Assembly: GCF_964340395.1 (NCBI RefSeq)
Contig: NC_135560.1
Coordinates: 16,832,598 to 16,896,597, forward strand
DNA length: 64,000 nucleotides
Direction of reading: 5' to 3'
Origin: Glandiceps talaboti
Lineage: Eukaryota; Hemichordata; Enteropneusta; Spengelidae
The number at the start of each line of letters is the position of its first letter. Position 1 is the first letter of the stretch. Positions 38,320 to 46,692 of this stretch are shown here, piece after piece. The notes under the pieces are model-generated. The model worked only from the letters and a program-made list of their open reading frames with translations. It had not been told where the DNA came from and did not search any database. The position numbers and the translations under genes were made by a program.

Positions 38320-41300
38320 GTAAGTCTGACATTGAATGTCATTACGGTATTACCTATATACAGTACAGTTGCCTTCAACGTATTCTTATCGTTATTAGAT
38401 TAAGATAACTAAATCACTCCATACACACTGTGTAATTATTAGGTAACATATCAATGAATATAATTGTGAATTGTATGTAAAACTAAACTGTCACCTAGTA
38501 CCTATCCAATGACTTTACGCAGAGTGATACAATGAACACTATGTTCGTATATGTCACAACATTTTGTTCGGTGTAGAATTACAACATAAGATTCAAAACG
38601 TCTTTTTTTCAAACCTGGGACTAATCCACAAAGAGAATGGGTATATTTATTTAATAAATATTGTATGAAACGTTCATGAGTAATCATGGCAAAAAAATGC
38701 AACCTATATTATAGACTCTCGAGCGACACTCAAAACGTTGACCTCATGATGACCTTTGTATATAAGTTGGTTCAAGACTCGTACAAAAACTGTACAATGC
38801 ATGAGCCCAGTCGTCACTATAAATGCATATATGACGTGTATTTCACACTATACAGGCCGTCGCCAAAAAATGGTGCCTTTTTCGTATGTTTTTTTCTTTT
38901 AAATTCGCACCATTTCGATAAAAAGGTGAACAGTGACGTATAAAGCTAGGGTTACTGTTCTGTTTGAAAAGAAGCCGTAAACGGTCATTCTTTGGGTGTG
39001 ATTTGCATATAAATGGTCAAATTCCCGCTATATAACTAATGAGACGTATACAGACCTCTAAACACCCTCAAATACAATCGCCGACATCAGACCGTGGAGG
39101 AATGGAACCTGTAAATGTTGCAAACAGGGAAAGTAAACAAATGAATTGGAATAATAACTCGCATTTTGGAAATACAGAGAGACAAATATTACTTTCCATC
39201 ATTTGACGAGAACAGTTTAATGGCCTCTTTACATAATAGTTCACGTTCACAAACTGTTTTTTAACATGTTCCATTCTATTCGTCCAGGGTTTGATGTCGG
39301 CGATTGTAGCTAGTTTGTGCATAGACAGTGGATGGGAAATTTACCCTTCACTGGCTATGATTTGAACAGGTCCGTTATTGACAGTGGTAAACAATATTTT
39401 ACGAAATACGAAGTTAAAGAATCTTTCTCAGACACACAAAAATGTTCGATTATATTTTTCATACTGTGACATTTTTGTTTCTGTATATATACATGTTTGC
39501 TGATGTATATCATGTGTTCACTTCAAGCAGAATCATTTACTCTCCACTGTCTATGACAGAACAAATTTTCTACTTTGATTCACGAGTGTCGTGCAGTTTA
39601 GCAGAGCAACTCGAAGTATCCGAGATACGTGAAACCACATCGTGGCACTACTACGGAATCACCAAAGTGGCCAGAGAGTAGTGTAATCAAAATTTACCAG
39701 GAAATTAGCCCAAGCTCGGTCTTCGATTTCGCCTTTGTAAACATAATCAGTATGTGAATAACACTGCTATGTTTTCCTTGTTAACATGCTGAAACCCAAT
39801 CGTGATGAAATATCTGAAGTGTGGCAGACGTTGTCGACATAATTGTCTGAAACTCTGCATATTGCTTTAGAGAAAGACTCGTATTTCAAAAATAATTGTG
39901 GTATATTAAATTGCTTATGAGTTTATTAAATATCTTGAATGATCTTGAATACATTAACTTTATTTATATTTCAGACTAGAAAAATATTACTTTCAAGCTT
40001 TTGTTGTTATAACTTTTCTGTAAAAAAAAGTTTTGTTAGAATCACCATGAACCAATTACGTTTGGCTAAATTTAAGTCATGCATTCCGAAATATGATAAT
40101 TGTACTCATAATGAAATTTGTTTTGCCAATGCAGCCACGGTGCAGACTCGGGATATTTTGACATGGGTCTTTATTTGAACCTTTGAGGTAATATCCACTC
40201 CAATTTGTTTATTCTGTAGTATAAATAAGGGTGCTCAGAGTGAAGAGACACACACGACGCCTGTTGGCGATGCCGAAAAAAGTAAGGGAAGCGAGAAACA
40301 GCAATTATTAACGAGTAAAGAAAAGGAAAAACATCGAACGAAAGAAGAAAAGAAAGAGAAAGAGGAAAGAGACAGAGGGGATAAAGAGAGGAGGAGAGAG
40401 GAAAAACGACAACGGGAAAAAGAGAAAAGAGAGAAGCAGAGAGTAGAAAAGGAAAGAAGGAAAGAAGAAAAAGGAAAGAAAAAGACGGAGCAATTAGAAA
40501 AGAAAACAGCAGAAAAGGAAAGGGAAAAGGAAAAGAAGGAAGTGGAAAAAGATAAAGACACAAAGAAGAAAGGACAGAAAGGGGGACGGGAAAAAGACAA
40601 GAGTGGTGATACATCTCAAAAACCGAAAAAGAAAAAGGAAAAACAAGGTGGTAAAAAGGGCAAAGCTGGTAACAAAGAGGGGGCAGCTGCAACTGTTAGG
40701 CCGGGAGAAATTAGGCGGGTCGAGAAAAGACCCGACCTTGTTGAACTTGAAGAAATTGAAGATATTGATCAAGATAACACTGATGGGGACTTAAAAGACA
40801 CACCGACACCGTCACCGTCTCCAATTCAGAAGGACGAAGATGATAACGTCGACCCCGAAAAAGGAGTGGACGACATAGAAGTTAAACCTAAAAAGAAACG
40901 AAAATTATCAACAGGACAACGTCTTGTAATTGTTGCCGCTGTGATTATTGCACTGGTAACAATTTTAGCTCTTATCATTGCCATAATTGTTGCCGTAAAA
41001 ATGACGGAAGACCACCAGTTAATGATACCCGTAACACCACCCAAATCATCCCTACTACCAGATGGACAATATGAATATCATCACGCAGCTGTTGCTAGTG
41101 ATCACACCACGTGTTCAGAAATAGGAAGGTAAAGAGTCTAATTTTCACCAATTTGTTATTGGCGTTTTGTCAAAATTTACAACCAGTTTCACCATAGTGT
41201 TCACTGGCTCTGTTTGATACAACAACGCAGAAACAAGGAGCTCATCCAGTCAACAGTTTAAGAATGAAATAGACCATTTAAACTCATTGTAACTAGACGC

Positions 41301-44300
41301 AGACATGTTAGCCCCGATGGTTTGATGTCTGCATGGGGAATGTTCCATTTTAGACAAAATGTCACAAGAACCTATTTTCATTCAATATCACTATCTGAAA
41401 AGTGTAGGATGTGTAGTTTCTTATTGGTTTTGACGTGATTGTATCAAACAGAGCCAGTGAAAACTAACATGAAACGTGTTGTATCTTCAAAATATATATA
41501 TATATATTAATATTTGAGACTATCTCAAACAATCAAATGTTGATCCAATCTAGTCCAGAGTATCACAACTTTATATTTAGAGAAATGTCCATATTTTAGT
41601 TATACAAGCATAATATACCGGGAAAATAGAGGTAGTTACTGACGGACTGCTATCTAATCAAGAAAATACATTAGACGTCATGTAGTAACAAGTAGTATAG
41701 TCATCCCTGGTTGTATCACTCATCAACGTCACTTCCTGTATCTTATTAAAAGGGGCCTCTTAGAGCAAGGTGGATCTGCAGTGGATGCTGCCATAGCAAC
41801 AGCACTTTGCCTAGGTGTAGTCCAAGGTCAAAGTTCAGGAATAGGTGGTGGTTTCATAATGACGATATACGACAAAGAAAATGGTGAAAAAGTGGTGATA
41901 GATGCAAGAGAAACTGCACCACAAGCGGCTGCTAGGAGAATGTGTTCTGACAACCGTAAACTTTGCAAATATGGTAGGACTAACACAAAAGTATATTGAT
42001 TTTCACGAGTTTCATTTTCACAAAAAAATGGTTACTTTCATTTCATTTCACTATGCAGACTTGAATGGAAAAGGAGAACATTTTTACGTGGAATTGCATA
42101 TAGTAGAAAAACGCAACACAAAAAGAAATTAAAATATCCCAAACCGTGAGTATTTCAATTACCCTGGAGAAAAATCTGTGGTCGATCGCATTTCTGAGGA
42201 AAGGTGACGGTAAAGAGATTTTTTAGCAGTAAGAATTTAATCCATTGTTTGATCATGGTCCCCTCCAAAATCTATGGTTTGATCACCTAACATGTCATTA
42301 TATATGTTTATTCGTGTTCACCTATACAGGTCCTAGTGCAGCTGGTGTCCCAGGTGCGGTACGTGGCTATAAAGAAGCACACAGTCGGTATGGTATTCTG
42401 CCATGGAGTGCGTTATTCCAGCCAGCCATAACACTCACCGAGAGGGGGTTTACTGTTACTGAACAGTTAGCGAAGGCTTTGAGGAGCGTGAGTAACGATA
42501 CCACCGAAGCCTACAATAACTATACGGTGCTCTGGTAAGGAAAGACTTTGAAACTACAGTAAATGTATGTGTATGGTTGTGAGTTACTTAATATGTATTG
42601 GAGAACAGGCTGTCTGTGTTCATAGTTACACTGTATGTGTACATGTACTGGAGACCGGCATACACAGTGAGTATGACGCCAAGTTATGCATGTATTGGCA
42701 ACATTAACAGGTTGTTTGTGTAATGTTGAGAGTTAACCATGCGGTTGAACACATAAAGTGTTAAAGAAAGGGTCTATATGTTCTTTTTTGGTAATTTTCG
42801 ATTGCACAACATTGTGGAATTCTGTTTTGGATTGGTGATCTGTGGAATTGGAAAACGATTGAATAATTATAAGCAATAATTAAGCACGACTGAATAATTT
42901 AAGCGGTTTTGGCCAGTGAACTCAGTATATGTATGAGCAATAGCGAGTGAATATACTAATTATAAGTTCGCTGAGCAAAACCGATGATGTAGACAGGCTA
43001 GTGCATTTAAATAGTCAAAAGAATTGTTCACTTCAATTAAGCTTGGTGTAGGTCCACTACTAAATTCTCCGTTCTACTGTATTTAAACCCCGCGGGATAT
43101 ATTTTTACTTTAGGATGCTGTTTTCCAATCAGTTCAATACCGTGTCCGTGTGGGACTGGTACAGAGCAGGTGAAAACATGACTAGACCAGCTCTTGGTCA
43201 AACATTACGTAGGCTGGCTAAATACGGTGCTAACGATTTCTACAACAGGGACGGTTTTCTAGCCCAGAGACTGATCAGAGATATCACGGATGGGGGTAGG
43301 TTATGAATCAAAGTTAAACTCACTCACTCTTGAATTCTCTTTTGTGTGTGTACATACAGTATATTACATCGTTGATATTAATTAGTTATATACATTGTAT
43401 ACTTTGAAAAAATATTTAGTTGAATTTGTGATGGCACATCAAAAGATCTCCCTTAAGACTGACCTACATTTGTGAACCTGTGCCATAAAGATGGCCATGG
43501 CGATTTTTGTTACTAACGGTATTTCCGTAAGATTTTGACCATCGATATTTGCATGACATGGCGATTTATCATCTCTCATTCATTCGAAGTCAAATCCATT
43601 ATCATTTCTGTATTGTATTGTATTGTATTGTATTGTATTGTATTGTATTGTATTGTATTGTATTGTATTGTATTGTATTGTATTGTATTGTGTTGTGTTG
43701 TGTCGTGTTGCGTTGCGTGGTATTGCATTGCATTGCATTGCATTGTATTGTATTGTATTGTATTGTATTGTATTGTATTGTATTGTATTGTATTGTATTG
43801 TATTGTATTGTATTGTATTGTATTGTATTGTATTGTATTGTATTGTATTGTATTGTATTGTATTGTATTGTATTGTATTGTTAGTTTGTCAGCTAAAACA
43901 TCCACAATGGACGAAATGAATTTTTTATCTTCCATTCTTTCAACACAGGTGGTATCATGACCGCCGATGACCTCGAAAACTACAAAGTCGAAATCAGGGA
44001 GGCGCTGAACGTCAGTCTTCAAAACAATTACACAGTGGTAACAGCACCACCACCAGCAGGGGGAGCACCACTTGCATTTTTGTTCAACTTTATGGAAGGT
44101 AATTGAATTTCTTTAGATGCTGTATATCATATCTTCGATAAATTTTCCTGAGGAATTTCAATTTTTCTATTGGTGATTGACATGAAATACGAAGTTGTCA
44201 TTGTGGTATCAATATACATAAATATTATATATAAGTGGATATAAAGAGACATACAATATGTACTATAAATTAAGAACTTGATCCGACAAAACCGAACAAT

Positions 44301-46610
44301 TAATAGAATACAACTATACCTCGCCTGATCCTATGCTTATCGAGTGGTGCTTTTCTAAGGACTGGCCGACTGGCTGCCAGACTGACTGACTGCTAAATTT
44401 GTCGGTTTGCTGTTGACTAACCAACTTTGCTGAATCAGTGACTGGCTGACAAACCTACCGGATAACCCACCGACCAACCAACCACCCGTCTAACCAACAA
44501 CTAACCCGCCCAAGTTAGCAATCAACCAACTAGCCAAGGAACAAACCAAACCAAACTGACTGACCTTTCGATAAACCAAACAACTAACCAAGAATCCAAC
44601 CTACCAATCAAGAACCTGACGGAACTACCGATCAACCAATCAAATGACCAATCATCCAAGTATCGATAGAGACTGAGGTTACTAGTATTTGGAACTTCAG
44701 TTTGGTCTCTTTCCTTAGCATCTTGCATCGAACCATACATCCTGTTACTAGGGCAATGTCGTTATGTTAACTGATATATTTAAGTTATTTTATATTAGAT
44801 TATGGTTTCTTAATTTCAAATTCACAGATTCAAAATTCATCCGAGCCCAGACAACTGCACATGGTGTCGCCAAACTTTACCACCAATTCATTGAAGCATG
44901 TAAGTTTTCCTTTGATGGGTTCAGTCAACTAGGCGATCCGGGCTTTGTAAAGGCAACTCCCGTAAGTATTTCAGTATAAATTTTAGAATATCTTTTCTTA
45001 ATGTCTGTTTTGTGGTTAAATAAATAGAGACTGCTATGATTATTAATAACTTACATTCCCATGGAATGATTATGATGTTGAAAAGCAAATATGTGGTAGA
45101 AAATGATCTATCATAAAATGTTGGTAAGATTTATGTTGAACCAGACGACAAAATGTAGCAATGTTGGTAAGATTTTTTGAAGAGCCAGACGTTTTGTTTC
45201 AGTTTCATGATTTTCGTTTATTAGTAAGTTTTTGGATTCCCCTCTTAATTTTACAGATGTTGAATGAACTACTTTCAAAGGGTTACGCTGATGATATTCG
45301 AGCCACAATCCACATTGACAGACCAACGTTTAACAATTCAGAAGAGTACAGTGATGAAGCTTCAGTCGACAGTCCAGGCTCCACTCACATTTCAGTCATC
45401 GCAGAAAATGGTGATGCTGTTTCAATGACTTCTTCAATCAATTCCTAGTATGTATTTGACCATTTCTTTCAACTATATATACCCTTCCTTTTAATTTATC
45501 TCTGTACGTGTGAACATAATCTGCCAACCATTGTTATCATTCATAAAAAACTTCCAAGTTGTTCAGTTACGAGTAAACGATTTGTGTGACGGGTGAACAA
45601 ATAAATATTTGTAAAATATATCAAACATGGAATCAACGAGAAAATGAAATATTCTACTAGAGGCGGTTTCAAATAAAGATTTCCTGGGGTGTTTTATCAA
45701 ACTCGAACTATAGTTGTTGTAGGAAGTGTAGCCATTTAGAATGCGTGCTTTAAAAGAATATCAAAATGGCTCTAGCTCGATATCAGATAGAATATCACAG
45801 GGTCTTCAGACTACAAGAACTGCTACAAGAACATATTAATTGCACAGAAGGGATAACAGGGCTTCAGACTTCATGTTGCACTGAGTCATCACTGTGGTAC
45901 AGACAGCTGTTGGTTGCAATTTAATCAATCGGTTGTTAATATTGTTTTCATTCGTCAGGCTTGATGGAGGCAGTTTTACTTCTCATGTGGAAATTACAAT
46001 ACGGGCTACTCACCTGATTCACTCTAGCGGATGTAGTACTATTCATATAATATATCGGGTCATCCGTTCAATTGAGAGGTTAAATAGTTTCAAGTTATAC
46101 AATAACAGTTTACCACCTCCACGTTTATATGTACGTGGTGTGTTTGTTAATAGTGAGAACACAAGCATCAACATTAACACCACAGTCTCTGTATCCACAT
46201 TGATCAAACGTGTAAGGGACAGACAGTAATTCAAGAATCCAAGTCTTGAAATAAAGTTTGATTTGTGTTTATGATTTGAAATAAATCTAGTCACTCACTC
46301 ACTCACTCACTCACTCACTCACTCACTCACTCACTCACTCACTCACTCACCCTCTCACTCACTCACTCACTCACTCACTCACTCTCTCACTCACCCACTC
46401 ACTCACTCACTGACTCACTCACTCACTCACTCACTCACTCATTCATTCATTCATTCATTCATTCATTCATTCATTTATTCATTCATTCATTCATTCATTC
46501 AGAACACAACATTAAAGGGTATACAGAAATATAAATTGTCTGGGAATGCATGCTGTCCCAGTATAGGAAGGAAAAGAGGCTAGGGGATAGTCCTTCTTCT
46601 CATCATCATC

Positions 46611-46642
<32 letters not shown>

Positions 46643-46651
46643 CATCACCAC

Positions 46652-46692
<41 letters not shown>

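Noticed and set aside
38686-38943. 85-codon open frame in GGT intron 1
   Set aside because: No homology, no splice context and ordinary intronic composition.
40176-40230. Start of the GGT protein inside exon 2
   Set aside because: The frame has no in-frame ATG between the stop at 40176 and the membrane segment region, apart from non-ATG starts. The 32-nt upstream exon supplies an ATG in the required phase.
40171-40772. Minus-strand Phe/Ser/Leu-rich open frames up to 173 codons
   Set aside because: They are complementary to the Lys/Glu-rich GGT exon 2; biased composition keeps the opposite strand open.
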